Positions 24,715 through 34,625 of a DNA stretch of 64,000 nucleotides are shown here, in pieces. A model generated the notes under the pieces. The model did no database searches, was not told the origin of the DNA, and saw only the letters and a program-made list of their open reading frames with translations. Position numbers and translations under genes: made by a program. The stretch covers positions 372,001-436,000 of the forward strand of contig CAWJGF010000010.1 of NCBI GenBank assembly GCA_963842335.1, given 5' to 3'. The stretch's first letter is position 1, and each line of letters starts with the position of its first letter. The stretch comes from PALSA-600 sp963842335 (GTDB taxonomy: Bacteria; Actinomycetota; Thermoleophilia; Gaiellales; Gaiellaceae).

Positions 24715-25987
24715 CGCGCTGGCTGCTGTCGAGTCGGTTGCGAAGAACTACGACACGGAGTCCGGCCAGGTTGCAGCCCTCGACGCCGTTGACGCGGTCA
24801 TTCCCGCCGGCGCGACGACCGCACTCGTCGGTGTGTCAGGCAGCGGTAAGTCAACGCTACTCCGCCTGCTTGCAGGACTCGAGCTGCCATCGGCGGGTCG
24901 GGTCGTCGTCGACGGGGCCGACCCCGCGCGCCTCAGCCGCAGGAAGCTGCTGCGGTTCCGGCGCGAACGCGTCGCCTACGTGTCGCAGCGCGCCGCGGAC
25001 AATCTCTTTCCGCATCTGACGATTGCCGAGCACGCCCCGCACGCTCCGCGCGAGCTCTTCGAGGAGCTCGGCGTCGCCCATCGCCTGCACGGTCGAGCGT
25101 CCCAGCTCTCCGGGGGTGAGCTCGCACGCGCGGCGTTCGCGGTCGCGCTTGCGCGCGACGCGCCGGTCGTCATCGTCGACGAGCCGACCGCTGAGCTCGA
25201 TCGGGAGAGCGCTGAGACACTCCTGGGTGCGATGAGCGCGGCGACCGCGCGCGGCACCACCTTCATCGTTGCCACGCATGATCCGAATGTTCTCGCGATC
25301 TCCGATCACGTTGTCGAGCTCGAACGTGGCAGGAACGCCGGCGCGCCGCCGGTGGTCGTCGCGCCGCCACCGCACGGCGACGGGCGCATTGTGCTCCAGC
25401 GCGAGAACCTGAACGTGACCTACGGCTCAACGCGTGCTCTCGCCGATGTCGCGATCGAGCTTCGCGAAGGCGAGCTCGGAGTGATGGTCGGCCGCTCGGG
25501 GTCAGGTAAGTCGACGCTCCTGATGCTGCTCGGGGGCTGGCTCGGAGGGGGCGGTCCCGCGCCGCCGTGGAGTGAGCTTGCCTACGTCCCGCAACGCTTC
25601 GGCCTCGTGCCGGAGCTGACCGTGTACGAGAACGTCGAGCTGCCTGCGCGCCTCAGCGGATCGGCGACCGACACGGGACTTCTGCTCGAGCGCCTGGCGC
25701 TCGGTGAGCTTGCGAATCGCTATCCCTCGGAGATCTCCATCGGCCAGCAGCAGCGTGTCGCGGTCGCGCGGGCGGTCAACGTGCGTCCCGCGATCTTGCT
25801 CGTCGACGAACCGACGTCGCACCAGGACGCTCGGTCAGCCGATCTCGTCTGGTCGGCCCTCGCCTGGGCGGCCGAACAGGGGACATCTTGCCTCGTCGCA
25901 ACGCACGAGCCTGACGCGCGTCGGCGCGCGCACAGGTCGTGGACGATCGAGAACGGGCAGCTGCGCCCCGAGCTCGAGACGGGTTAG
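24707..25987 (+). CDS. ABC transporter ATPase with two nucleotide-binding domains fused
   Basis: The 426-residue protein carries two complete but short ABC domains. The first has Walker A GVSGSGKST, signature LSGGELARA and Walker B VIVDEPTAELD. The second has GRSGSGKST, a degenerate signature ISIGQQQRVA and ILLVDEPTSHQD. Two domains in one chain supply both halves of the ATPase dimer for the FtsX-like permease. The TTG start overlaps the permease stop, so translation is coupled. The second signature lacks the LSGGQ core, suggesting asymmetric ATP sites. Confidence 0.88.
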   Translation: MPDALAAVESVAKNYDTESGQVAALDAVDAVIPAGATTALVGVSGSGKSTLLRLLAGLELPSAGRVVVDGADPARLSRRKLLRFRRERVAYVSQRAADNLFPHLTIAEHAPHAPRELFEELGVAHRLHGRASQLSGGELARAAFAVALARDAPVVIVDEPTAELDRESAETLLGAMSAATARGTTFIVATHDPNVLAISDHVVELERGRNAGAPPVVVAPPPHGDGRIVLQRENLNVTYGSTRALADVAIELREGELGVMVGRSGSGKSTLLMLLGGWLGGGGPAPPWSELAYVPQRFGLVPELTVYENVELPARLSGSATDTGLLLERLALGELANRYPSEISIGQQQRVAVARAVNVRPAILLVDEPTSHQDARSADLVWSALAWAAEQGTSCLVATHEPDARRRAHRSWTIENGQLRPELETG

Positions 25988-26790
25988 GCGCGCGCCGCGA
26001 GCTTGTCGGCGAGGGTGTTCAGGCCGAGCCCACGGGCGTGCTCCGCCGCACGCGCCCAGGTTGGCGGCGTCGAGGTGAGCTTGGGCAGCGGCGCATCTGC
26101 ATCCATCGTCGCGATGCTTTGGTAGAGCAACAGCTCGTCGGCGATCTGAGGGAACCGTCCGTCGGCGAGCGCTTGTGCGAGCGAGCCGTGTTGCTTCAGC
26201 ACCTCGGCCGCCTTCTTCGGCCCGACCCCAGGGGCGCCGGGGATCTTGTCGGAGGGATCCCCCCGCAGCGCGATGAAGTCGGGAACCTGCGCCGGCTCCA
26301 CGCCGTAACGCTCACGCACGCCGGTTTCGTCGATGCGAGCGAGCTCGGACACGCCTTTCACGGGCTGCAGGATCGTCACGCGGTCGTTCACGAGTTGGTA
26401 CGCGTCGCGGTCGGATGTCGCAACGAGCACCTCGCCCGGCCAGGCATGCGCCGCGGCGGCGAGGAAGTCATCTGCCTCGTAGCCGCCCGCCTTGCCGATC
26501 TGAAACCCAAAGGCCCCGCAGAGGGGCGGCAGGAGCGCGAGCTGGGCGAGGATCGAGTCCTCGAACTCGCGACCCGACTGATACGCGGGCAGCGCCTGAT
26601 GGCGGTAGGTCGGCGTCTCGAGCGAATCCCATCCGACGAGCACCGCCTCCGGGTGCTCGGTGTCCCACAGACGCAGCAGAAAGTTCGAGAACCCGACCAC
26701 GGCGTTCCAGCGCACACTCTTCGGGATGCCGTGGTAGGCGCGGTGAGCGAGCGAGTCGCCGTCGATCGCGAGCAGCAGGCCGGCACTCAC
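25984..26790 (-). CDS. Stand-alone 5'-3' exonuclease (Pol I N-domain family)
   Basis: The 268-residue protein matches the 5'-nuclease domain of DNA polymerase I: the N-terminal LLAIDGDSLAHRAYHG, the acidic cluster YEADDFLAAAA and SDRDAYQLV. The helix-hairpin-helix follows (GDPSDKIPGAPGVGPKKAAEVL). The enzyme would remove RNA primers or flaps. It is a separate polypeptide, not attached to a polymerase. It is coupled to the upstream plsC by a 4-nt ATGA overlap and is convergent with the ABC ATPase gene. Confidence 0.9.
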   Translation of the reverse strand: MSAGLLLAIDGDSLAHRAYHGIPKSVRWNAVVGFSNFLLRLWDTEHPEAVLVGWDSLETPTYRHQALPAYQSGREFEDSILAQLALLPPLCGAFGFQIGKAGGYEADDFLAAAAHAWPGEVLVATSDRDAYQLVNDRVTILQPVKGVSELARIDETGVRERYGVEPAQVPDFIALRGDPSDKIPGAPGVGPKKAAEVLKQHGSLAQALADGRFPQIADELLLYQSIATMDADAPLPKLTSTPPTWARAAEHARGLGLNTLADKLAARA

Positions 26791-27413
26791 AGCGACTCCT
26801 CGAGCTCGTGGATCGCAAGCATCAACCGGTCGGTCGCGAGTCGCGCGGCCTCCGTAACGTCGAGCGAGCCGAGATCGTCGAGCGGGATCGGTGCGCCGTA
26901 GCGCACCTTGATCGGCGCGAGCCGGCGGAGATCATCGGTGCCCTTGATCCCCGCGGGAACGAGCGGGACCCCGGCTTCGAGCGCGATCCGAGCGGCACCG
27001 GTGTGCGACTGCGCCTCCCATTTCTTGCGGAGGCCCTTCCGGCGGCGGGTGCCCTCGGGGAACATCGCGATCACGTGCCCGCCCCGCGCCAGCTCGACCG
27101 CGGTCGCGATCGCGCCGTAATCGGCCTGGCCGCGGTAGACCTTGAAGGCGCCGCACGCGGCGATAAACGGGCCGAGCGGGAACCAAAACAGCTCCGATTT
27201 GGCCATAAAGCGCAGGAACCGCCTCGGCCAGAGGGCCAGGCCGATCGCCCACGGGTCGAAATTGGAGACGTGCCCGGCGGCCAGGACGTACCCCGAGTCT
27301 GCGGGCAGATTCTCCGTGCCGGAGGCCTGGTAACGGTATGCAAAGTGCAGGAGGGGCCACGAAAGCAGCGCGATCATGGAGTAGAGGAGCGTGGGCCGGG
27401 GTGGACGGGTCAC
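26787..27413 (-). CDS. 1-acyl-sn-glycerol-3-phosphate acyltransferase (PlsC family)
   Basis: The 208-residue protein has an N-terminal membrane segment, acyltransferase motif I HVSNFD (H-x4-D) and motif III FPEGTRRR, plus a PLVPAGIKG segment. It would acylate lysophosphatidic acid in phospholipid synthesis, although related enzymes use other acceptors. The GTG start follows GATACT at eight bases. It is divergent from topA. Confidence 0.9.
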   Translation of the reverse strand: MTRPPRPTLLYSMIALLSWPLLHFAYRYQASGTENLPADSGYVLAAGHVSNFDPWAIGLALWPRRFLRFMAKSELFWFPLGPFIAACGAFKVYRGQADYGAIATAVELARGGHVIAMFPEGTRRRKGLRKKWEAQSHTGAARIALEAGVPLVPAGIKGTDDLRRLAPIKVRYGAPIPLDDLGSLDVTEAARLATDRLMLAIHELEESL

Positions 27414-27463
27414 CGGCGGCGAGTATCGCGCATCGGGGTCACGGCGCTATGGTGGCGCGCGAA

Positions 27464-30028
27464 ATGGCCGCAACCAAGCGCAAGCTCGTGATCGTCGAGT
27501 CGCCCGCCAAGGCGAAGACGATCGCGGGCTACCTCGGCGCCGGCTACATGGTCGAGTCGTCGATCGGCCATATCCGCGACCTCCCGAACAACGCCTCGGA
27601 GATCCCGGCCAAATACAAGGAAGAATCGTGGGCGCGCCTCGGCGTCGACACGGCCCACGACTTCGCGCCGCTCTACGTCGTCGATGCTCGCAAGAAGAAG
27701 GTCGTCTCCGACCTGAGGGCGAAGCTGAAGAACGCCGACGAGCTCCTGCTCGCGACCGATGAAGACCGCGAAGGCGAGGCGATCGCCTGGCATCTGACCC
27801 AGGTGCTCGACCCGAAGGTGCCGGTGCGGCGGATGGTCTTCCACGAGATCACGAAGCAGGCGATCGAGCATGCGCTCACCGAGACGCGTGACATCGACAA
27901 GTCGCTTGTCGACGCGCAGGAGACGCGGCGCATCCTCGATCGTCTGTACGGCTACGAGGTCTCGCCTGTGCTGTGGCGGAAGATCATGCAAGGCCTGTCC
28001 GCCGGCCGGGTCCAGTCGGTCGCGACGCGTCTCGTGGTCGAGCGCGAGCGCGAGCGGATGCTGTTCGTGGCGGCCGACTACTGGGACATCGTCGCCACGT
28101 TCTCACCCGGCCAGTTCATCGCGCGGCTTGCCGCCGTGGACGGCCGCCGGGTCGCTCAGGGACGCGACTTCAGCCGCGAGGGAGAGCTGAAGGCAGCGGA
28201 CGCGGTGCAGCTGACCGAGGACGATGCGCGTGGGCTTGCCGGTGCGCTCGACGGGGCCTCATTCGAGGTCACGTCGGTCGAGGAGAAGCCGTACACCCGC
28301 CGGCCCGCGGCGCCGTTCATGACGTCGACGCTGCAGCAGGAGGCGAGCCGCAAACTGCGGCTCTCGTCGCAGCAGACGATGCGCACGGCGCAGCGCCTGT
28401 ACGAGAACGGCTACATCACCTACATGCGGACCGACTCGACGACCCTGTCGGAGTCGGCGCTCGCCGCGGCCCGCTCGCAGGCGCGCGAGCTCTACGGCGC
28501 CGATTCGGTGCCGGACGCGCCGCGCCGTTACGAGCGCCGGGTGAAGAACGCACAGGAAGCGCACGAGGCAATCCGCCCCGCGGGCGACCGTTTCCGCACG
28601 CCCGATGAGGTGAAGCGCGAGCTCGCCGGCGACGAGTTCAAGCTCTACGACCTGATCTGGAAACGCACCGTCGCCTCGCAGATGGCAGATGCGCGCGGGC
28701 AGACCGTCTCCGTCCGCATCGCAGGCACGGCGAGCGACGCGCGGCGCGCCGAGTTCGCGACCGCCGGCACGGTGATCACATTCCGCGGCTTCCTGCTGGC
28801 CTACGAGGAAGGACGCGACGAGCCGTCGGCGGCCGATGCCGAAGAGAAGGTGTTGCCTGCGCTGCATGAGGGCGACGCGCTCGGCGCAACTGAGCTCGAG
28901 CCCGAAGGGCACTCGACCTCGCCCCCGGCGCGTTACACGGAGGCGAGCCTCGTGAAAGCGCTCGAGGAGCGCGGGATCGGACGGCCGTCGACCTATGCGG
29001 CGATCATGGGCACGATCCTCGACCGCGGCTACGTCCACCGGCAGGGGCAGGCCCTCGTGCCCGAGTTCCTTGCCTTCGCAGTCGTGAACCTGCTCGAGCG
29101 TCACTTCGAGCAGCTCGTCGACTACGAGTTCACCGCACGTATGGAGGACGACCTCGATGAGATCGCCTCGGGCGACGAGGCACGTACGGCGTGGCTGCAG
29201 CGCTTCTACTTCGGCTCGAACGGCGACAACGGCCTGAAGGATCTGGTCGAGAAGCAGCTGGGCGACATCGACGCGCGCGAGATCAACACCGTTCCGCTCC
29301 CGCGCACCGACATCGTTGTACGCGTTGGCAAGTACGGCCCGTACCTCGAGCGCGGTGAGGACCGGCAGACGCTTCCCGAGGGAATCGCGCCCGACGAGCT
29401 GACGCCCGAGCGCGCCGAGGAGATCCTCGCGCAGGCGGGGCAAGAGCACGTCCTCGGCGTCCATCCCGAGACAGGCCACTCGATCGCGGTGCGCGCGGGC
29501 CGCTATGGCCCGTACGTCACGGAGCTGCTCGACGGTGACGAGAAGCCGCGCACTGCGTCGCTCCTGAAGACGATGTCGCCCGAAACCGTGTCGCTCGACG
29601 ATGCGGTGCGTCTGCTGACCCTGCCGCTCACACTGGGTGAGTCGGAGGGCGAAGAGGTGGTTGCCGCGAACGGCCGCTACGGCCCGTACGTGAAGAAAGG
29701 CAAGGAGTCTCGTTCGCTCGAGACCGAGGAGCAGCTCTTCACGGTCACCCTCGACGAGGCCCTCGCATTGCTCGCCCAGCCGAAGGCACGCGGGCGCCGG
29801 GCGGCGGCGCCGCCCCTGAAAGAGCTGGGGGACGACCCGGTGAGCGGCAAGCCGATCGTCCTCAAGGAGGGTCGGTTCGGGCCTTATGTGACCGACGGCG
29901 AGACGAACGCGAGCCTTCGCGCCGCCGATTCGATCGAGGAGATCACCCCGGCCCGGGCGGCGGAGCTGCTCCAGAACCGACGCGAGGCCGGACCTCCGAA
30001 AAAGCGCCCAAAAAAGAAGCGCTCGTAA
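27464..30028 (+). CDS. topA: DNA topoisomerase I (type IA)
   Basis: The 854-residue enzyme starts with the TOPRIM domain (LVIVESPAKAKTIAGYLG, ATDEDREGEAIAWHL) and has the catalytic Tyr320 in ITYMRTDST. In place of zinc fingers the C-terminus has four repeats of a G-[RK]-[YF]-GPY core (near VRVGKYGPYL, VRAGRYGPYV, ANGRYGPYV and LKEGRFGPYV). It ends in a Lys/Arg-rich tail. It relaxes negative supercoils. ATG 27449 is an alternative start; a TATGGT box ten bases before 27464 favours the latter. Confidence 0.96.
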   Translation: MAATKRKLVIVESPAKAKTIAGYLGAGYMVESSIGHIRDLPNNASEIPAKYKEESWARLGVDTAHDFAPLYVVDARKKKVVSDLRAKLKNADELLLATDEDREGEAIAWHLTQVLDPKVPVRRMVFHEITKQAIEHALTETRDIDKSLVDAQETRRILDRLYGYEVSPVLWRKIMQGLSAGRVQSVATRLVVERERERMLFVAADYWDIVATFSPGQFIARLAAVDGRRVAQGRDFSREGELKAADAVQLTEDDARGLAGALDGASFEVTSVEEKPYTRRPAAPFMTSTLQQEASRKLRLSSQQTMRTAQRLYENGYITYMRTDSTTLSESALAAARSQARELYGADSVPDAPRRYERRVKNAQEAHEAIRPAGDRFRTPDEVKRELAGDEFKLYDLIWKRTVASQMADARGQTVSVRIAGTASDARRAEFATAGTVITFRGFLLAYEEGRDEPSAADAEEKVLPALHEGDALGATELEPEGHSTSPPARYTEASLVKALEERGIGRPSTYAAIMGTILDRGYVHRQGQALVPEFLAFAVVNLLERHFEQLVDYEFTARMEDDLDEIASGDEARTAWLQRFYFGSNGDNGLKDLVEKQLGDIDAREINTVPLPRTDIVVRVGKYGPYLERGEDRQTLPEGIAPDELTPERAEEILAQAGQEHVLGVHPETGHSIAVRAGRYGPYVTELLDGDEKPRTASLLKTMSPETVSLDDAVRLLTLPLTLGESEGEEVVAANGRYGPYVKKGKESRSLETEEQLFTVTLDEALALLAQPKARGRRAAAPPLKELGDDPVSGKPIVLKEGRFGPYVTDGETNASLRAADSIEEITPARAAELLQNRREAGPPKKRPKKKRS

Positions 30029-30191
30029 CGGACTCGCAACAGTCAATTCAACATTTCAGGTCGAGAACCGTCCATAATCAGGGAGGTCGCGGCCGGAATG
30101 GTGCGGCTGCCGTGCGCGTTGGAATGGGCGCTACCCTGCCCTCAGAGGTTTGCGGAAGCGTCCAGAGAATCGAAAGGACATCGAGAGCGAT

Positions 30192-31265
30192 TTGACCCAG
30201 ACTCAGTTGACCGAACTGCTCGAGACCGAAAGCGCCCGCACGCTCATCGAGGCGGGCGAGGAGCGCGGCTGGATCGAACCGGCCGAGCTCGAGGCGTTCG
30301 CGGTCGAAAACGACCTGCCTGAGGGCGAGATCACCGACGTGGTCAAGGAGCTCGAGCGCATCGGCCTCGAGGTTCGCGAGCCCGTCACCGAGGAGAAGAA
30401 CACCAAGCACAAGCCGGAGCCCGTGATCTACGAGGCTTCCGCTCCCTCGGGAGCGGGCGACAGCCTCCAGCTCTTCCTGGCCGACGTCGGCAAGCACAAG
30501 CTGCTGACAGCCCACGAGGAAGTCGTCCTCGCGAAGGCGATCGAGCGTGGCGACGTTCGTGCCAAGCGGCGCATGATCGAGTCGAACTTGCGGCTCGTCG
30601 TGTCGATCGCGAAGGGATATCGGGGACTCGGCGTTCCGTTCCTCGACCTGATCCAGGAAGGCACCCTCGGCCTGAACCGGGCCGTCGAGAAGTTCGATTG
30701 GCGTCGCGGCTACAAGTTCTCGACGTACGCGACCTGGTGGATTCGCCAGTCGGTGCAGCGCGCGGTCGCGAACCATGCGCGCACCATCCGCGTCCCGGTG
30801 CACGTCGTCGAGCGTCAGCAGAAGCTGTCGCGCGCGGCGCGCCGGCTCGAAGTCGAGCTCGGCCGTGAGGCGACGAAGGAAGAGCTCGCAGAGGCAACCG
30901 GCCTCCCGCTCCAGCACGTCGAGGAGGCGCTCTCCGCCGCGTCCGCGTCGGTGTCGCTGAACCAGACCGTCGGGGCAGACGACGAGGGCGAGCTCGGCGA
31001 TCTCTTTGCCGACCGCGAGGCTGCAGATCCGTTCGAGGAGGCAGAGGAGTCCCTCCGCCGCCAGAACATCCGCAAGGCGCTCGACGCACTGCCCGAGCGG
31101 GAGCGGCGCATCCTCGAGCTCCGGTTCGGCTTCGAGGGCGAGCCGTGGACGCTCGAGGCGATCGGCCACGAGCTCGACCTGACGCGTGAGCGGGTTCGCC
31201 AGCTCGAGGGTCAGGCGCTCTCGCGCCTCGCCGCACTGCGCGAGCTGGCCGGCCTCGCCGCCTAG
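30192..31265 (+). CDS. rpoD: RNA polymerase sigma factor, RpoD/SigA family
   Basis: The protein of about 357 residues has an N-terminal region 1.1-like helical domain (LTELLETESARTLIEAGEE) and region 1.2. Region 2 contains LIQEGTLGLNRAVEKFDWRRG and FSTYATWWIRQSVQRA, and region 3 follows. Region 4.2 is LEAIGHELDLTRERVRQLEGQ. These are the regions of a primary sigma factor, though a group 2 sigma cannot be excluded. The TTG at 30192 has AAAGGA and GAGAG upstream; TTG 30150 is an alternative. A CATAAT hexamer at 30073-30078 and TACCCT at 30132-30137 are promoter candidates. It lies 164 bp after topA. Confidence 0.93.
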   Translation: MTQTQLTELLETESARTLIEAGEERGWIEPAELEAFAVENDLPEGEITDVVKELERIGLEVREPVTEEKNTKHKPEPVIYEASAPSGAGDSLQLFLADVGKHKLLTAHEEVVLAKAIERGDVRAKRRMIESNLRLVVSIAKGYRGLGVPFLDLIQEGTLGLNRAVEKFDWRRGYKFSTYATWWIRQSVQRAVANHARTIRVPVHVVERQQKLSRAARRLEVELGREATKEELAEATGLPLQHVEEALSAASASVSLNQTVGADDEGELGDLFADREAADPFEEAEESLRRQNIRKALDALPERERRILELRFGFEGEPWTLEAIGHELDLTRERVRQLEGQALSRLAALRELAGLAA

Positions 31266-31273
31266 GTCACCCG

Positions 31274-31321
31274 CCAGCTGCGTCACGGGCCAGCTGAGTC
31301 ACGGGCCAGCTGAGTCCCGTG
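31274..31321. repeat. Three tandem 16-bp units
   Basis: The unit CCAGCTGAGTCACGGG occurs three times in direct succession with one to three differences per copy. Each unit contains the palindrome CAGCTG; a further CCAGCTG follows at 31338. The function is unknown. Confidence 0.7.
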
Positions 31322-31367
31322 GCAGCTTGCCCTCTCGCCAGCTGGGCACTTGGTCGTTGAGCCACTC

Positions 31368-31401
31368 GGTGTCTGACACCTCACGCGAGGTGTCAGACAC
31401 C
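31368..31401. repeat. Head-to-head pair of 13-bp REP-like palindromes
   Basis: GGTGTCTGACACC (31368-31380) and GGTGTCAGACACC (31389-31401) are separated by TCACGCGA. The whole can fold as one 13-bp hairpin or two small ones. It belongs to the palindrome family seen at 3061, 31457, 31591, 56738, 61534 and 61622. Confidence 0.8.
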
Positions 31402-31435
31402 TGCCATCCAGCCCGGCTGCAGCAGGGCTGTGCGC

Positions 31436-31624
31436 GAATTGTCACCTCCTCGTAACGGTGCCTGGCACCGGACGCGGCTCCGTCCGACACGCCCGGAATG
31501 GACGTGTCCTCCCGCGGTTCGGCGTGCGTTCAAGGCGTTCCTGCCCCGCTGGCATCCAACCCTGTGGAGAACTTGTCACTTCCCGATAACGGTGCCTGGC
31601 ACCGGCCGCGGCTGCGCCGGACAC
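31436..31624. repeat. Two copies of a 55-bp REP-like repeat
   Basis: Copies at 31436-31490 and 31569-31624 share the order TTGTCAC-TCC-GTAACGGTGCCTGGCACCGG-CGCGGCT-CG-CC-GACAC. The 13-bp palindromes GGTGCCTGGCACC are at 31457-31469 and 31591-31603, in direct orientation 134 bp apart. The same repeat, reversed, occurs at 61527-61659. Confidence 0.85.
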
Positions 31625-31718
31625 CGCTCGTTTGGGCGTGGCCGCTGTCGTGAGCGGACGGTGCTCGCGCGATCTCGTAGCCCGCTCCCTGCACTCGGAC
31701 GGGCGGTACGCTCCCGCG

Positions 31719-33305
31719 GTGACGACTCCGCCGCCTGGATCCGTTCTGTCGGCTGCGCAGCTCGAGGCGCTTGCGAACGTCGGGGAGGAGCGCATCGCTG
31801 CGGTCGGCGACGTGCTCTTCCAGGTTGGTGACCTGCGCTACCCGTTCATCGCGATCATCGAGGGTGAGGCTGCGATCCTCGACGGCCATGGGCGCGAGAT
31901 CGTTCGGCACGGCCCCGCCGGCTTCCTCGGCGAGATCAACCTCCTTTCCGGCCAGACCGTCTATCTGACGGCTGTCGTCACGAAACCGATGCGGTACATC
32001 GCGGTTGATCGCGATGTCCTGCGCCCGCTTCTCTTCGACGACGCGCCACTCTCCGATCTGCTGCTCTCCGTCTTCACGGCCCGACGCGAGGCGCTCCAGC
32101 GAACTGACGGAATCGGAATGGAGATCCTCGGGCCACGGTCCTCGGAGGCAACGCGGCGGATGGTCGAGTTCGCCCGGCGGAACCGGCTTCCCCACACCTG
32201 GCGCGACCCGGAGCATTCCGATGATCCCACGGTCGCCGCGCGTCTCGACGCGCTCGAGGCGGCCGAGGTGCCACTTGTTCTCCTCCCGGGAGGTATCGAG
32301 TTGCGCGCGCCGTCAACGGGCCAGGTGTCGCGAGCGCTTGGGATCGGCCTCGAGCTTCCCGCGCGCGAGGAGGTCGACCTCGTCGTGATCGGGGGCGGGC
32401 CGGCGGGGCTCGGCGCGGCCGTCTACGGCGCGTCGGAGGGCCTCGAGACCCTGGTCGTCGAGAGCACAGCGCTCGGCGGCCAAGCGGGCACGTCGCGCCG
32501 CATCGAGAACTACCTGGGCTTCCCTGCGGGAATCAGCGGCTCGGAGCTGACGACCCGCGCCGTCACGCAGGCGCGAAAGTTCAGCGCGCGCACGGCGACG
32601 CCGTATCGCGCTCTCTCGCTCGAGCCGGGTGTCGACCGTCACATCGTCCGTCTCGAGGACGACCACGAAGTTGCCGCCCGGGCGGTCGTGCTCGCCACCG
32701 GCGCCGAGTACCGCCGGCTTCCGGTCGACGACCTCGAGGACTACGAGGGCGTCAGCGTCTTCTACGCGGCCGGCCCGCCGGAGGCACAGCGCTGCGGCGC
32801 CACCCGGGTCGGCGTGATCGGCGGCGGCAACTCGGCCGCCCAGGCTGCCGTCTGGCTGGCCCGCGGAGGTGCACTCGTGACGCTCCTTCATCGCCGCGCT
32901 GACCTGCGCGAGACGATGTCCGACTACCTACTGCTCGAGCTCGAGCGGTACGGCGTCGCGGTTCGCGACCGGAGCGAGGTCGCCACCCTTCACGGCGCCG
33001 ACGGCGAGTTGGAAGCGGTCACCTTGCAGGACGGCGAGCGGCTCGCGTTCTCGTTCCTGTTCCTCTTTCTCGGCGCGAAGCCGTGCACCGCGTGGCTCGG
33101 CGACGTCGTCGCGCGTGACGACGACGGCTTCGTCCTCACGGGCGCCGCGGCCGGCGCCGAGGGTCTGCTCGAGACAAGCGTCCCCGGGGTCTTCGCCGCC
33201 GGCGACGTGCGGTCGGGGTCGGTCAAGCGGTGCGCGACGGCGGTCGGGGAGGGAGCGATGGTCGTGCGCTTCGTCCACGAGCGCCTGACCGCCGTCCCGG
33301 CCTGA
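31719..33305 (+). CDS. Cyclic-nucleotide-binding domain fused to thioredoxin reductase-like flavoprotein
   Basis: The 528-residue protein has an N-terminal cNMP-binding-type beta-roll (about residues 20-125, HGPAGFLGEINLLSGQ) and a middle thioredoxin-fold-like segment. The C-terminal FAD/NAD(P) reductase part contains VIGGGPAGLGAAVYGASEG, ALGGQAGTSRRIENYLGFP, VIGGGNSAAQAAVWLARGG and GVFAAGDVR. The CxxC redox pair of classical thioredoxin reductases is missing: the stretch VFYAAGPPEAQRCGATR has a single Cys. Its electron acceptor is therefore uncertain. The GTG start is set by TACGCT six bases upstream. Confidence 0.88.
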   Translation: MTTPPPGSVLSAAQLEALANVGEERIAAVGDVLFQVGDLRYPFIAIIEGEAAILDGHGREIVRHGPAGFLGEINLLSGQTVYLTAVVTKPMRYIAVDRDVLRPLLFDDAPLSDLLLSVFTARREALQRTDGIGMEILGPRSSEATRRMVEFARRNRLPHTWRDPEHSDDPTVAARLDALEAAEVPLVLLPGGIELRAPSTGQVSRALGIGLELPAREEVDLVVIGGGPAGLGAAVYGASEGLETLVVESTALGGQAGTSRRIENYLGFPAGISGSELTTRAVTQARKFSARTATPYRALSLEPGVDRHIVRLEDDHEVAARAVVLATGAEYRRLPVDDLEDYEGVSVFYAAGPPEAQRCGATRVGVIGGGNSAAQAAVWLARGGALVTLLHRRADLRETMSDYLLLELERYGVAVRDRSEVATLHGADGELEAVTLQDGERLAFSFLFLFLGAKPCTAWLGDVVARDDDGFVLTGAAAGAEGLLETSVPGVFAAGDVRSGSVKRCATAVGEGAMVVRFVHERLTAVPA

Positions 33306-33356
33306 GCGGACGCGGGGTTCCTCGCCTCTCCGAGGCGCCGTCGCCGACTCCCCTGA

Positions 33357-33566
33357 ATGGTGTTCGACAAGATGAACGGTCGTTGGCTGCTCGACTATCG
33401 TCACCGCGGGCACGGCTGTGAGCGGATCGACGAGACGAACTACGCCCTGCCGGGTTTCCTGCCGGGCTCCCACGTCGAGACGATCTGGACCTGGTCGATC
33501 CTCGTGGGCGGGCTGCTCGGGCTGATCCTGGTCGCTGCCGGAGTCAGCCGGGCGTTGAAAGGCCCG

Positions 33567-33578
<12 letters not shown>
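33357..33578 (+). CDS. Small single-pass membrane protein
   Basis: The 73-residue protein has a polar N-terminal half (DKMNGRWLLDYRHRGHGCERIDE) and one transmembrane helix near residues 46-66. Codon third positions are GC-rich as in real genes. It is convergent with the OppF-like gene and overlaps its stop by 12 bp. No promoter or Shine-Dalgarno is clear and the function is unknown. Confidence 0.6.

Positions 33579-34621
<1,043 letters not shown>

Positions 34622-34625
<4 letters not shown>

Larger units (their letters stand above)
31266..31718. other. Repeat-filled gap
   Basis: No gene is visible in these 453 bases. They hold a three-unit tandem repeat, a head-to-head pair of GGTGTCTGACACC palindromes and two copies of a longer repeat centred on GGTGCCTGGCACC, each described separately. 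The TACGCT -10 box of the next gene is at 31707-31712. Confidence 0.8.

Noticed and set aside
28259..30046. 595-codon minus-strand frame inside topA
   Set aside because: It is the antisense shadow of topA, which is unambiguous from its TOPRIM and YMRTDST motifs.
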